A stretch of DNA of 32,644 nt from JBNJDW01 sp051745265 (GCA_051745265.1 JBNJDW010000002.1:1-32644); one strand, 5' to 3'. Numbered from the stretch's first letter, positions 16,271 to 25,168 are shown. Program-made: numbers and translations. Notes: generated from the sequence alone by a model not told the origin.

Positions 16271-17467
16271 TTAGTCCTCTGAAGGCAGTGCGCTTTCGGC
16301 CAGATTGACCCAATATTGAACGCCGATGGGCAGAATATCGTCATTAAAGTCATAATACGGACTGTGAATTGAATAAGAAGACGAATGTTTCGGGTGATCC
16401 GGTTCGCCCTGACCAATGAATATAAAGGTACCGGGAACATCCCGAAGGAAGCTGCCGAAATCTTCACCTGACATAGACGGCGCGTAATGCATGTCAACAT
16501 TATCGGGGCCGACAATATTTGCGGCGGCCTTATGGGCAATTTCTGTCGTCTCTTCATGGTTAAAGACTTCGTCACTGTCACAGGTGACAACAACCGACGC
16601 ATTACCACCATGGGCCGAGGCAATATGCGTGCAAAGCGTACGGGTGCGCTGTTCAAGATAGCTGCGCAGGCCCGAGCTGAAGGTTCTAAGGACGCCTTTT
16701 AAGGTGACGGTTTCCGGCACAACCCCGGCATCATGCACCCCGGTTTCAAAAATCGGGAAGTAAATAGAGGCCGGTTCCATCGGATCCGTCGCTTGACTGA
16801 CCAGAGTCTGGATCGAGGTAATAATCTCACAACCGATAATCACCGGATCAATGGCACTGCTGAGTATGCCGGAATGCCCGGCTTTACCAATGATTGTGAC
16901 TTCAAGATAGGAGACAGCGGCCATCAGCCCGCCTTCACGCATGCCGAATTTGCCTTTGGAAATCCAGGGCCAGTTATGCATGCCGTAAATCTGGTCGCAG
17001 GGGAAATCTTCAAACAAGCCATCATTGATCATCCCCCGGGCGCCCATCAGTGTTTCTTCAGCAGGCTGAAAGATAAAATGGACCTTGCCGTCAAAATCGG
17101 GGTTATCTTTTAAATGTTTGGCTGCACCCAATAGCATTGTCATATGCCCGTCATGGCCGCAGGCGTGCATTTTGCCTTCGTGTTTTGATGTCCAGGTTTT
17201 GCCGGAATCTTCACTGATATCCAGCGCATCAAGGTCAGAGCGGAAGCCAATAGCCCGACCCGATTTGTTGGTTTTGCCTTCAACCGTGGCAATAAAGCCG
17301 GTCTGCGCATAGCCCGTCTTAAAATCGATGCCAAATTCCTTTAATTTTTCCTGGACGAATTTGGAGGCAAAGGTTTCCTCAAAGGCGGTTTCAGGGTGCC
17401 TGTGCAGCTCATGCCGCCACTCTATCATTTCGTCATGCAAGCTTTTGATTTCGTTACGTATCCGCAT
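16271..17467 (-). CDS. doeB2: M20 family amidohydrolase/deacetylase, DoeB2-like
   Basis: A 398-residue di-metal amidohydrolase of the M20D type. 'MHACGHDGHMTMLLG' (100-114) supplies Cys103 and His105, 'FQPAEETLMGARGMI' (133-147) the glutamates Glu137/Glu138, and 'YGMHNWP' the histidine at 164. A dimerisation/lid domain lies at about 185-295. Relatives cleave N-acyl amino acids. DoeB2 proteins of this family have been linked to deacetylation of N-acetyl-2,4-diaminobutyrate, and the adjacent EctC, DoeC-like and DoeD-like genes support that substrate here; hippurate- or auxin-conjugate-type activity cannot be excluded from sequence alone. The start MRIRNEIKSL is chosen because the family begins there and AAGGA lies about 11 bases upstream; 28 extra upstream codons lack conservation features. 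Confidence 0.8.
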   Translation of the reverse strand: MRIRNEIKSLHDEMIEWRHELHRHPETAFEETFASKFVQEKLKEFGIDFKTGYAQTGFIATVEGKTNKSGRAIGFRSDLDALDISEDSGKTWTSKHEGKMHACGHDGHMTMLLGAAKHLKDNPDFDGKVHFIFQPAEETLMGARGMINDGLFEDFPCDQIYGMHNWPWISKGKFGMREGGLMAAVSYLEVTIIGKAGHSGILSSAIDPVIIGCEIITSIQTLVSQATDPMEPASIYFPIFETGVHDAGVVPETVTLKGVLRTFSSGLRSYLEQRTRTLCTHIASAHGGNASVVVTCDSDEVFNHEETTEIAHKAAANIVGPDNVDMHYAPSMSGEDFGSFLRDVPGTFIFIGQGEPDHPKHSSSYSIHSPYYDFNDDILPIGVQYWVNLAESALPSED

Positions 17468-17524
17468 CTTTTTTTGATCCTTGATGTTGGCGGTTATGCA
17501 ATAGAAGGAAATATCCCAGCACAT

Positions 17525-17551
17525 ATTATATCGACAAGGCGATAATGACAA
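17525..17551 (-). promoter_or_regulatory. Candidate promoter of the deacetylase-ectC-lrp operon
   Basis: On the minus strand TTGTCA (17551-17546) is followed by TATAAT (17530-17525) with a 15-base spacer; an alternative hexamer TAATAT shifted by two bases gives 17. An imperfect inverted repeat, ATTAT(A)TCG/CGATAAT, overlaps the -10 and spacer and could be an operator. This predicts a 5' leader of about 50 bases. Read by eye only. Confidence 0.4.
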
Positions 17552-17656
17552 TTAATATCAGCAAAGAAGATGGCAAATATGTTGGAATACTCAAGATTCA
17601 TGTTATTTTACAGGTAATATCTCAAAGCCGGTTTTAAAGCGCAAAGGATAATGCAC

Positions 17657-19840
17657 ATGAGCGAATGTTGTCACCATCACGAAAGCAAGGCCCCTGTTGA
17701 ATTGCCCAAAGGGGTTAATCCCGATGAGGTGACGTATACTTGCCCCATGCATCCCGAAATTCGCCAGCTGGGACCAGGGAACTGTCCGAAATGCGGTATG
17801 GCGCTGGAACCGGAAACAATTACCGGCGATGAGGGCGAGAATCCGGAGCTGACAGATTTCCGCCGCCGGTTCTGGGTCGGGTTGTTTTTGGCATTGCCGG
17901 TTTTTGTGCTGGAGATGGGCGGTCATGTTTTGAACCTTCATCAGTATATTGCCGGGCAGACTTCTAATATCATACAGATGGTTTTTGCAACGCCGGTGGT
18001 GCTATGGGCCGGCTGGCCGTTTTTCCAAAGGGGCTGGGCATCCGTGAAAAACTGGAATCTGAATATGTTTACCCTGATTGCGATGGGCACGGGCGTTGCC
18101 TGGATATACAGTATGGCCGGAACGCTGACACCGGGTATTTTTCCCGATACGTTTCAGAATGAGGATGGGTCGGTGCCGATCTATTTTGAGGCCGCCGCTG
18201 TGATTGTTGTGCTGGTCCTGCTGGGGCAGTTTCTTGAGCTGAAAGCCCGGGAACAGACCGGCGGCGCCATTCGGGCGTTGCTGGGGCTGGCCCCGAAAAC
18301 CGCGCGGCGTATTAATCAGGAAGGGCAGGATGAAGATGTGCCTTTGGAAGATATTCAGGAAGGCGATCTGCTGCGCGTCCGTCCGGGTGAAAAAGTGCCG
18401 CTGGATGGTGTTGTAACCGAAGGCCAGAGCGCGGTTGATGAATCCATGATCACCGGCGAATCCATGCCGGTTAAAAAACAACCGGACGGCAAAGTCATCG
18501 GCGGCACCATGAATCAGACCGGCAGCTTTGTCATGAAAGCCACCCGTGTGGGCAAAGATACAATGTTATCCCAGATCGTTCATATGGTCGCCGAAGCCCA
18601 GCGCAGCCGCGCACCGATACAGCGGCTGGCGGACATTGTCGCGGCCTGGTTTGTGCCGATTGTCATTGTGATTGCCATTGTCGCCTTTGCGGTCTGGATG
18701 TTTGTCGGACCGTCGCCGGCGTTCAGTTATGCGCTGATTGCCGCGGTCAGTGTCATGATTATTGCCTGCCCCTGCGCCCTTGGGCTGGCAACGCCGATGT
18801 CAATTATGGTGGGGGTTGGTAAGGGAGCCCAGTCCGGCGTGCTGATTAAAAATGCCGAAGCCCTGGAACAGATGAAAAAGGTTGATACGCTGGTTGTTGA
18901 TAAAACCGGAACGCTGACAGAAGGCAAGCCCACGGTTACCGATATTATTCCGGCAGAGGGTTTTGCAGAGGATCAATTGTTACAAATGGCAGCTTCGCTG
19001 GAGCAGGGCAGCGAACATCCGCTGGCCCATGCGATAATAATGGCTGCCAAAGAAAAATCTGTTGAGACGCAGAGGGTTGAAGGATTTGATTCTCCGACCG
19101 GAAAGGGTGTTATCGGTGAAATCAACGGTACGCATATTGCCCTTGGCAATGTCATGCTTATGGAGGACATCTCTGCCGATGTTTCAAGCCTATCCCAGAA
19201 GGCAGATGATCTGCGTGCTGACGGGGCGACGGTTATTTTCATCAGTGTTGATAAAAAAGCAGCGGGTCTGCTGGCGATTGCCGATCCGGTGAAAGACACA
19301 ACGCCGGATGCGATCCGTCAATTGCAGGAGATGGGCGTGCATGTTGTCATGCTGACCGGTGATAACCGCCGCACGGCCGAGGCTGTGGCAAAATCGCTGG
19401 GCATTGATGATGTCGAGGCTGAAATTCTGCCCGCAGATAAAAGCCGGATTGTTAAAAAGCTCCGCGAAGAAGGCCGCATTGTTGCCATGGCCGGGGACGG
19501 TACCAATGATGCACCGGCGCTGGCGGCGGCGGATGTTGGTATTGCCATGGGCACGGGTACAGATGTCGCGATGGAAAGTGCCGGAATTACGTTGTTGAAA
19601 GGCGATTTGACCGGGATTGTCCGGGCGCGAAAACTATCAGTGGCGGTGATGAATAATATTCGCCAGAATCTGTTTTTTGCCTTTGTTTACAATACCGCAG
19701 GCGTACCGATTGCCGCCGGGGTGCTTTACCCGTTCTTTGGTATTCTGCTGTCACCGATTATCGCAGCCGCGGCAATGTCGCTGTCCTCAGTCAGTGTGAT
19801 TGCCAATGCCTTGCGGTTGAAGCTTGTACGTTTTAAATAA
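17657..19840 (+). CDS. copA: Cu+-exporting P1B-type ATPase with N-terminal heavy-metal-binding domain
   Basis: A 727-residue copper ATPase. The N-terminus starts SECCHHHESK and then has a CPMHP...CPKCGM domain (about 27-51) in place of the usual GMTCxxC ferredoxin-like domain. Eight helices are expected. Core motifs: TGES in the actuator loop (about 266-269), the ion-channel 'CPC' (371-373) in IIACPCALGLATP, phosphorylation site DKTGT (416-420), 'SEHPLAHAI' for nucleotide binding, and 'GDGTNDAPALAAADVG' for the hinge. Cu+ specificity is indicated by YN in 'FVYNTAGVP' and by 'MSLSSVSVIANALRL' near the end. ATG 17657 is preferred over ATG 17651 because AAAGGA (17643-17648) is 8 rather than 2 bases away. 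It is divergent from the ectC operon. Confidence 0.93.
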   Translation: MSECCHHHESKAPVELPKGVNPDEVTYTCPMHPEIRQLGPGNCPKCGMALEPETITGDEGENPELTDFRRRFWVGLFLALPVFVLEMGGHVLNLHQYIAGQTSNIIQMVFATPVVLWAGWPFFQRGWASVKNWNLNMFTLIAMGTGVAWIYSMAGTLTPGIFPDTFQNEDGSVPIYFEAAAVIVVLVLLGQFLELKAREQTGGAIRALLGLAPKTARRINQEGQDEDVPLEDIQEGDLLRVRPGEKVPLDGVVTEGQSAVDESMITGESMPVKKQPDGKVIGGTMNQTGSFVMKATRVGKDTMLSQIVHMVAEAQRSRAPIQRLADIVAAWFVPIVIVIAIVAFAVWMFVGPSPAFSYALIAAVSVMIIACPCALGLATPMSIMVGVGKGAQSGVLIKNAEALEQMKKVDTLVVDKTGTLTEGKPTVTDIIPAEGFAEDQLLQMAASLEQGSEHPLAHAIIMAAKEKSVETQRVEGFDSPTGKGVIGEINGTHIALGNVMLMEDISADVSSLSQKADDLRADGATVIFISVDKKAAGLLAIADPVKDTTPDAIRQLQEMGVHVVMLTGDNRRTAEAVAKSLGIDDVEAEILPADKSRIVKKLREEGRIVAMAGDGTNDAPALAAADVGIAMGTGTDVAMESAGITLLKGDLTGIVRARKLSVAVMNNIRQNLFFAFVYNTAGVPIAAGVLYPFFGILLSPIIAAAAMSLSSVSVIANALRLKLVRFK

Positions 19841-19878
19841 ATGCTTATTGTTAATAGAAATCACAGGGAGTGTTTATT

Positions 19879-20223
19879 ATGGCGGTTGCGTTTCAGGAAA
19901 CACTGGCCCTTATTTTATTGGCGATGATTTTTGGCGGGGTTGCTTTGGCCGGTGCCTATGTGCTGGTTTTAAATTGTTTCTTTAAAGAATTGCGTGAAAG
20001 AGAGCCGGAGGTTCATCAGAAGATCGGTAATCCCGGTCTAACCAATATGGTGTTTTTACCTTTTATAAAATTCAGAAAGTTTTACGCCTTTTATCCGGTT
20101 TTAAAACAGCGCCGCCACAGCGATTATAAATACGCAGGCAAAGCTTATTTATTGTTGAATCTGGGGTTGGGGTATTGTGCCGTTGTCTTTTTGGTTGTTA
20201 TTGCGCAGATTGCTATACTTTAA
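19879..20223 (+). CDS. Small two-helix membrane protein, unknown
   Basis: A 114-residue protein with a membrane helix at each end (about 8-32 and 88-112) and a basic middle containing 'FFKELREREPEVHQKIGNPG'. The layout weakly recalls UspB-like proteins, but I cannot assign it. ATG 19879 is chosen: GGGAG (19866-19870) lies 8 bases upstream, while the alternative GTG at 19870 overlaps that ribosome site. It follows the copper ATPase by 38 bp on the same strand and may be co-transcribed. Confidence 0.6.
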   Translation: MAVAFQETLALILLAMIFGGVALAGAYVLVLNCFFKELREREPEVHQKIGNPGLTNMVFLPFIKFRKFYAFYPVLKQRRHSDYKYAGKAYLLLNLGLGYCAVVFLVVIAQIAIL

Positions 20224-20238
20224 AGATATTTTTATCAC

Positions 20239-22257
20239 TTAGACCAAATCGCGCTTAATAACTTCGTCCCAGTTATCGGAAAAAATCCGGCGGTTTTTTT
20301 CATAGGCATCCAATGTGGCGTGAATATAGAAATTCTCGGCATCTGAGGTCAGTTCCGTGCGGGTGATAATCGAAACCTCCCAATCATCACGACGGAAAGC
20401 GCGTTCTGTATAACTGATGCCGCACAGGGAATTAAAATCACTGTCACGGAAACTGTATTGTTCTTCGGTACTGCGGCGCAGGGTCAGATTGATCTCTGGA
20501 ATATGAAAGCTGCCATTGTCATTCAGCACCTCAAGCGTTGATTTGTTTTCAACCAGATCACGGACAACACGCCAGCTGTGGCGTGGTTCGGTTTGTTGCT
20601 GGGTTACAAGTTCGGCTGCACCTTCGGGTGCGCCGAAAGGCCGTAACGCGGTTTCTTCATATGCCGGGCGTTCGGGGATATACAGCCGACTTCCGGATGT
20701 CCGCAAGGTCAGGCAGACCGGTTCCGGCGGCGCCCAGGCCAGCGGAAAATATGTGCTGGAGACCGCCAGTCTGAGTTTATGACCTGCCGGTATCCGCTGC
20801 GCCATACCGTTTAAGGGAACCCTGACGCGATAAAAACGGCCCGGTTCCAGCGGTTCAGGATTTTCATGGCTGTTACGGTGGGTCAGGTTCAGAAGGCCGT
20901 AGGTGATCCGCGTTGCCCGGCCATCGGGCATGATATCAGATAACCGCACCACCACCTGGGCAACGGGTTTATCGGCAGCGACCTCCAGTTCAACTACCGG
21001 GCTGCCGAGGATCTCCATTTCCTCACTTAATTGGTCTGTGTCAAAAATAAGCGCGCCGCCATCTTCTTCGCGCTGATCATGCGGTAAATCCGGTAAAGCA
21101 GAATAAGAGCACCATTTTCCGGCAAACATACCGACGGATAGGGGCGATTGGATGCTTTCCTCTATATCGATAATGACGTCTTCTTCTTCGGTCAAATGGC
21201 GATAGCCCAGACCAAAACAGCGTTCTTTTATATTTGACGACGGCCAGACGGTTTCGGTCACCCAGCGACCGGGACGATCCTGATAGGAGGTCGCCGGCGG
21301 CATCGGATCCTGCATCCAGACGCGCAACATCGGGTCCTGATCAATACCGGTATCATCGCCCTTCAACCAGTGGTCAAACCAGCGCAGAACTTCCTGTAGA
21401 AAGCCCGTAGCCGGACCCGGAATGCCCATATGCGGATAACGGTGCCCCCAGGGGCCGATAAGCCCCCGACGCGGCACTTCAAGATGTTCAAGCAGCCGGA
21501 AAATGGCATTGGTATAGCCGTCTGTCCAGCCGCCGACCGCCATGACCGGACATTTGATCTGACTATAATCTTCACAGACGGAGCCTGTTTTCCAAAAATC
21601 ATCACGGTGTTGGTGTTCCAGCCAGTTTTTCAGCCATAGTCCGCTGCCTTTCAGGCGGTCCAGCCACATTTCGCGCCAGCGTTCACCGATAAGCTCTGGA
21701 TCAGGCGGCAGGCTGTTAAAGGCAAACATGACCGTTGCTTCTGACAGGTGGTCCCCCAAAAGACAGCCGCCCATATAATGCATGTTATCTTCATACTGAT
21801 CATCAGACGCGCAGCAGGAAATAATCGCCTTGAGCGCCTCGGGCTGGCGGGCGGCCAGTTGAAGTGAATTAAACCCGCCCCAGGAAATGCCCATCATACC
21901 GAGATTACCGTTACACCAGTCCTGTTGCGCGATCCAGTTAATGACCGCAACACCATCGGATAATTCCTGTTCGGTATATTCATCGGTCAGAATGCCGTCA
22001 GATTCCCCGCTGCCGCGCATATCAACACGAATGCAGGCATAACCATGTCCGGCCAGATAAGGATGGTTTACAGCATCCCGGGCGCGGGTCATGTCCCGTT
22101 TGCGGTAGGGCAGATATTCCAGAATAGCGGGCACCGGATGTGTTTCGGCATCTTCCGGCAACCAGATTTTTGCACTGACCATAGCGCCATCGGGTAGCGG
22201 AATAAAAAAATGTTCTATGACGCGGGTCTTGTGCGGAAAAGTATCAATATGTTGCAC
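20239..22257 (-). CDS. CocE/NonD (peptidase S15-like) alpha/beta hydrolase
   Basis: A 672-residue serine hydrolase of the cocaine-esterase / X-Pro dipeptidyl-peptidase superfamily. Catalytic residues are visible: nucleophile Ser125 in 'GMMGISWGGF', Asp246 in 'VGGWTDGYTNA' and His272 in 'GPWGHRYPH'. 'YLPYRKRDMTRARD' and 'DMRGSGESDG' are family hallmarks. The C-terminal third is the jelly-roll domain ('RLAVSSTYFPLAWAPPEP'). There is no signal peptide, so it is probably cytoplasmic. I place the start at GTG 22257, directly after AAAGGAGG and 10 bases past the stop of the ATP-grasp gene; a longer reading would overlap that gene by 176 bases. The pairing suggests it hydrolyses an amide or ester related to the product of the ATP-grasp enzyme. 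The substrate is unknown. Confidence 0.85.
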   Translation of the reverse strand: MQHIDTFPHKTRVIEHFFIPLPDGAMVSAKIWLPEDAETHPVPAILEYLPYRKRDMTRARDAVNHPYLAGHGYACIRVDMRGSGESDGILTDEYTEQELSDGVAVINWIAQQDWCNGNLGMMGISWGGFNSLQLAARQPEALKAIISCCASDDQYEDNMHYMGGCLLGDHLSEATVMFAFNSLPPDPELIGERWREMWLDRLKGSGLWLKNWLEHQHRDDFWKTGSVCEDYSQIKCPVMAVGGWTDGYTNAIFRLLEHLEVPRRGLIGPWGHRYPHMGIPGPATGFLQEVLRWFDHWLKGDDTGIDQDPMLRVWMQDPMPPATSYQDRPGRWVTETVWPSSNIKERCFGLGYRHLTEEEDVIIDIEESIQSPLSVGMFAGKWCSYSALPDLPHDQREEDGGALIFDTDQLSEEMEILGSPVVELEVAADKPVAQVVVRLSDIMPDGRATRITYGLLNLTHRNSHENPEPLEPGRFYRVRVPLNGMAQRIPAGHKLRLAVSSTYFPLAWAPPEPVCLTLRTSGSRLYIPERPAYEETALRPFGAPEGAAELVTQQQTEPRHSWRVVRDLVENKSTLEVLNDNGSFHIPEINLTLRRSTEEQYSFRDSDFNSLCGISYTERAFRRDDWEVSIITRTELTSDAENFYIHATLDAYEKNRRIFSDNWDEVIKRDLV

Positions 22258-22267
22258 AAGTCCTCCT

Positions 22268-23560
22268 TTATATTTCCAGATGTCCGTTATCACTGAATTC
22301 AAGCGGGATACGCGGGACCAGCCGGCGATAACAATTTTGTAATTCCTCTGCGGACTCAGCGCCGATCCAGACATCACCGATATGGTAACAATAGACCGGT
22401 TGCTCTGGTAATTCTGATAACTGATCGCCCTGCTTAACGCCAAGCTCGATCAGGGCATCATTGAATTCTTTTGATAAGGCTTCAATTTCTTCGGCGCTGG
22501 GCATGTGACTAACCTTGGCATCACCATGTTTGCTGAGATAAAATTTAGCAGCAACCTTACAGGAACCGCTTTCATGCGGAAAATGCGGTTCATGGCCCAA
22601 AGCAACACTGACGGCAATTTCATGATTGGACATGCCGTCCACTTTGCGGAACATTTCACAATGTGATTGGGAAATCCGTGCGTTGACTTCAATAATCCAG
22701 AGTTTGTCGGCAGCGGCATTCCATTGGAATTCAACATTAAAGCAGCCGTTATCAAAGCCGACCTGCTCCAGAATTAACCGGCAGGCTTCATGGCTCTTTT
22801 TCTCCAGCCACGGGGGCAGATCAGCGGGGTATTTTAGCCCGGCCACCGTTTTGCCGTTATCCGTGAAAAACATGTCAAACAGGCCATGGATTTTCATCTG
22901 ACCATTCAGAACATAGCCTTCGGGGGCGAACTGGTTACCGCTTATGATGCCTTCGGCAATGGCGTGGTAGCCGCCGATGCCTTTGATTTCATCCGGCAGT
23001 TCAGCATGTTTCAGGCACGCATCAAAGGCCTGACCAAGTTCGCCGATATGTTCGCGCATTTGCTGTAATGCGTTGTCAAGCTGGCTACGGTTTTGAATGC
23101 GAAAGCCCAGTAATGAGGCAAATCCCTTCACCGGTTTTAACCAGAACGGAAAATCCAGACTGATTTTGTCAGCGGCTTTGGGGTCAAAGGGATCGACGGC
23201 TTCAAATTCAGGGATTAAATCCGGGACAACACGCTGTTGTTCCAACCGGGCCCAGTATTTATGCTCACATTTCAGCACTGATTCAAGCGATGGTGCCGGC
23301 AGGCCGTATTCCGCGGCCAGTACAGGGGCAAGACAGCTGGACGGAAAATCCCAGTGACAGACAAAGGCATCAGGTTTCAGGCCGGAGGTTTCAATTTGTT
23401 GCCGGGCACGTTGTAAAAGATCATCAAAGCCAAGATGTTGTTCAATAAGTTCTTCCGTGCTCAGCAGAGAAATAAAATTATAATCCTCGGCATGATCGAT
23501 GGTGTCAAGTTCATCCCGCTGCCAGTCAAGCATTCCAAATACATAAATATTCTTAGCCAT
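22268..23560 (-). CDS. ATP-grasp domain ligase
   Basis: A 430-residue ATP-grasp enzyme, a family that joins a carboxylate to an amine, thiol or similar group via an acyl-phosphate. The N-terminal domain (1-115) is Rossmann-like. The ATP-grasp core runs from about 115 to 350: 'DFPFWLKPVKGFASLLGF' carries the nucleotide-binding lysine and 'FNVEFQWNAAADKLWIIEVNARISQSHCEMF' carries the Mg-binding Glu and Asn. The 'EVNARISQSH' box is typical of the amino-acid/peptide ligase branch. It stands 10 bases before the CocE-type hydrolase on the same strand, so they form an operon. The substrate cannot be named. Confidence 0.85.
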   Translation of the reverse strand: MAKNIYVFGMLDWQRDELDTIDHAEDYNFISLLSTEELIEQHLGFDDLLQRARQQIETSGLKPDAFVCHWDFPSSCLAPVLAAEYGLPAPSLESVLKCEHKYWARLEQQRVVPDLIPEFEAVDPFDPKAADKISLDFPFWLKPVKGFASLLGFRIQNRSQLDNALQQMREHIGELGQAFDACLKHAELPDEIKGIGGYHAIAEGIISGNQFAPEGYVLNGQMKIHGLFDMFFTDNGKTVAGLKYPADLPPWLEKKSHEACRLILEQVGFDNGCFNVEFQWNAAADKLWIIEVNARISQSHCEMFRKVDGMSNHEIAVSVALGHEPHFPHESGSCKVAAKFYLSKHGDAKVSHMPSAEEIEALSKEFNDALIELGVKQGDQLSELPEQPVYCYHIGDVWIGAESAEELQNCYRRLVPRIPLEFSDNGHLEI

Positions 23561-23683
23561 GTTTGTATCCCTATATTGCCTGAGGCTTTTGTTTCTACGC
23601 TTGTGTCTACAAACTTAACCGCAGTTTAAAAGTTCCGCTTTGGCTGATAGGGGGCAGGATACAAAGAGAATTTTATATGCGTA
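23561..23683. other. Intergenic gap, no feature recognised
   Basis: This gap holds the upstream region of the ATP-grasp gene and the downstream end of the small exported-protein gene (both minus strand). I see no clear terminator, promoter or repeat. Confidence 0.4.
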
Positions 23684-24064
23684 TCATTCCGTATTTTCCA
23701 ACACGTCTATGATTTCATCAACCGCAGTTTCCTGGCCATTAACGGAACTGGTATTATTTGCGGTTTGTTCACCGTTTGAATCCTGACCGACATCAATCGC
23801 ACCATTGGCGTTATTCATGATGATGCAGGTTGAATTGCCTTTGGCGGCGGTTTCATCGCCGGCACCGCAAACAATGGTATCGGCACTGACGGATCCGGGG
23901 CCGCCGTTGTTAGAGGGTTGCTGTTCAGCCTGACGCATGAGCGAGGCAATAGAGGCCCGGTTCTGCGGGGTAAAGCCCCAGGGTTTGGCATTCATTTGTG
24001 CCTGCGTTTCGGCAACAGGGGTGAATAGAAAAGCAGCGGATAGAAAAGCAATTGAATATTTCAT
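23684..24064 (-). CDS. Small exported Asn/Gln-rich protein, candidate export-pore substrate
   Basis: A 126-residue protein with a signal peptide (MKYSIAFLSAAFLFTPVAETQA) and a mature start QMNAKPWGF. The mature chain is rich in Asn, Gln, Ser and Gly, with two cysteines (IVCGAG and STCIIM) and an acidic tail ending in VLENTE. It lies downstream of the CsgG/HfaB-like and HfaD-like genes on the same strand, the position where hfa and curli loci encode fibre or adhesin subunits. Its first mature residues match those of the 176-residue protein at 26303 (QMNxxPxxF). It may correspond to HfaA or another surface subunit, but I do not see a definite family. AAGGAG precedes its ATG. Confidence 0.6.
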   Translation of the reverse strand: MKYSIAFLSAAFLFTPVAETQAQMNAKPWGFTPQNRASIASLMRQAEQQPSNNGGPGSVSADTIVCGAGDETAAKGNSTCIIMNNANGAIDVGQDSNGEQTANNTSSVNGQETAVDEIIDVLENTE

Positions 24065-24076
24065 GATAATTCTCCT

Positions 24077-24123
24077 TATAAAAAGAAAGGGGAGAAGAAG
24101 CCTTGGCCGCTTCTCCCGCTTTC
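24077..24123 (-). terminator. Intra-operon terminator before the small exported-protein gene
   Basis: Read on the minus strand, CTTTC/GAAAG and CTTCTCCC/GGGAGAAG pair (24119-24123 with 24085-24089, and 24110-24117 with 24090-24097). The result is a 13-bp stem with one bulged base and a 12-base loop, followed by CTTTTTAT. It lies between the stop of the repeat protein (24143) and the start of the small protein (24064), so it could reduce read-through or protect the 3' end of the upstream mRNA. Confidence 0.75.
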
Positions 24124-24142
24124 GATTGATGAAAACTGGGTA

Positions 24143-25168
24143 TTAGTCCAGTTCTGGTCCATTCAGTGTCATGCTAAGGTTATTGCCGATAGCTGTTGCG
24201 GCAGAGTTAACCAATGGTCCGTCAACAACGCCCAGATTATCATAGTTATTAACGGTGATATCTGAAACGGCTGACGTCGCTGTGACATCTGCATAAGAGG
24301 CCTGTGTGACATCAGCGATCGCGAAGGTATCTGCATCCGTCGCAGGATTCAGCGTGATATCCATGTTATTGGCAACGCTGGTCGCGGTGCTGTCAACACT
24401 GGCATTCAGGATATCATTAACTGTTGATGTCGCTGTTACCTGTGCTGGTTCCACCATGCCTTGAAGGCCGCCGGACAGCAGAGAGGCCATCATGTCAATG
24501 TTAAGGTTGCCACCTTCTTCATCAGACGGGATATCACCGATGTCACCGGTTTCAGCATCCTCTGCGAAGCCGCCAAAGGTGAATTGTCCGTCATGCAGTT
24601 GAAGCGCTGCTGCGGTTTCAAGCTGCTGGTTGTTGCCAACGGCAGTTGCGGCAGATTCAACGGCGGGCAGGTCAACACCATCCAGGGTGCCGCCGGGTAC
24701 GAACTCAACATCGCCAAAAACATCAAAGTTGGCGGTCATTTCATTGCCTGTTTCATCAACCGTACCACCTGTCATTTCAGCGCTCAGTTGTTCGCCTTCA
24801 TTTGGTCCGGCAGGACTAATGACATCAATACCGTCACCATTCTCATAATCAGAGCTGAAGGTAAAACTTTCATCAATAGTCACAAAGCCATTTTCATCGG
24901 CTTCACCCGGTGCATTGTTATCAATGCCGGTGACAGATGATGTGGCAATAACATCACCAACCTGAAGCTGGGTCTTTTCCATGACGATCAGGCCGGCAGG
25001 AACAAGTTCCAGATTGAGATCAAGATTGGTATTGAGGTCACCATCAACATCCTGATTCCAGTCCCAGTTCACATTCTCAAAGGCCTGAGCCGGGCTGGTA
25101 GAAACACCGAGTGCAAGCGCTGCCACGGCAACGGTCGCAAACAGTTTAGTCGTCTTTAGTTTTTTCAT
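24143..25168 (-). CDS. Exported repeat protein, HfaD-like
   Basis: A 341-residue secreted protein: signal peptide ending near residue 29 (VSTSPAQA), then an Asn/Asp-rich mature chain without cysteines. A loose repeat recurs: a 'VTATSxVxDI' segment followed about 20-30 residues later by 'SAATAIGNN' (variants 'STATSVANN', 'SAATAVGNN') and then a short beta strand such as MDITLN or LSMTLN. At least three such units are visible, two of them complete near residues 240-340. Such Ala-Thr/Asn-Asn repeats and the position directly after the CsgG/HfaB-type gene fit HfaD-like surface attachment proteins. The start codon lies within the last codons of the CsgG-like gene (23-base overlap), with AAGGAG upstream. 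The HfaD label is an inference from context and repeats. Confidence 0.6.
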   Translation of the reverse strand: MKKLKTTKLFATVAVAALALGVSTSPAQAFENVNWDWNQDVDGDLNTNLDLNLELVPAGLIVMEKTQLQVGDVIATSSVTGIDNNAPGEADENGFVTIDESFTFSSDYENGDGIDVISPAGPNEGEQLSAEMTGGTVDETGNEMTANFDVFGDVEFVPGGTLDGVDLPAVESAATAVGNNQQLETAAALQLHDGQFTFGGFAEDAETGDIGDIPSDEEGGNLNIDMMASLLSGGLQGMVEPAQVTATSTVNDILNASVDSTATSVANNMDITLNPATDADTFAIADVTQASYADVTATSAVSDITVNNYDNLGVVDGPLVNSAATAIGNNLSMTLNGPELD

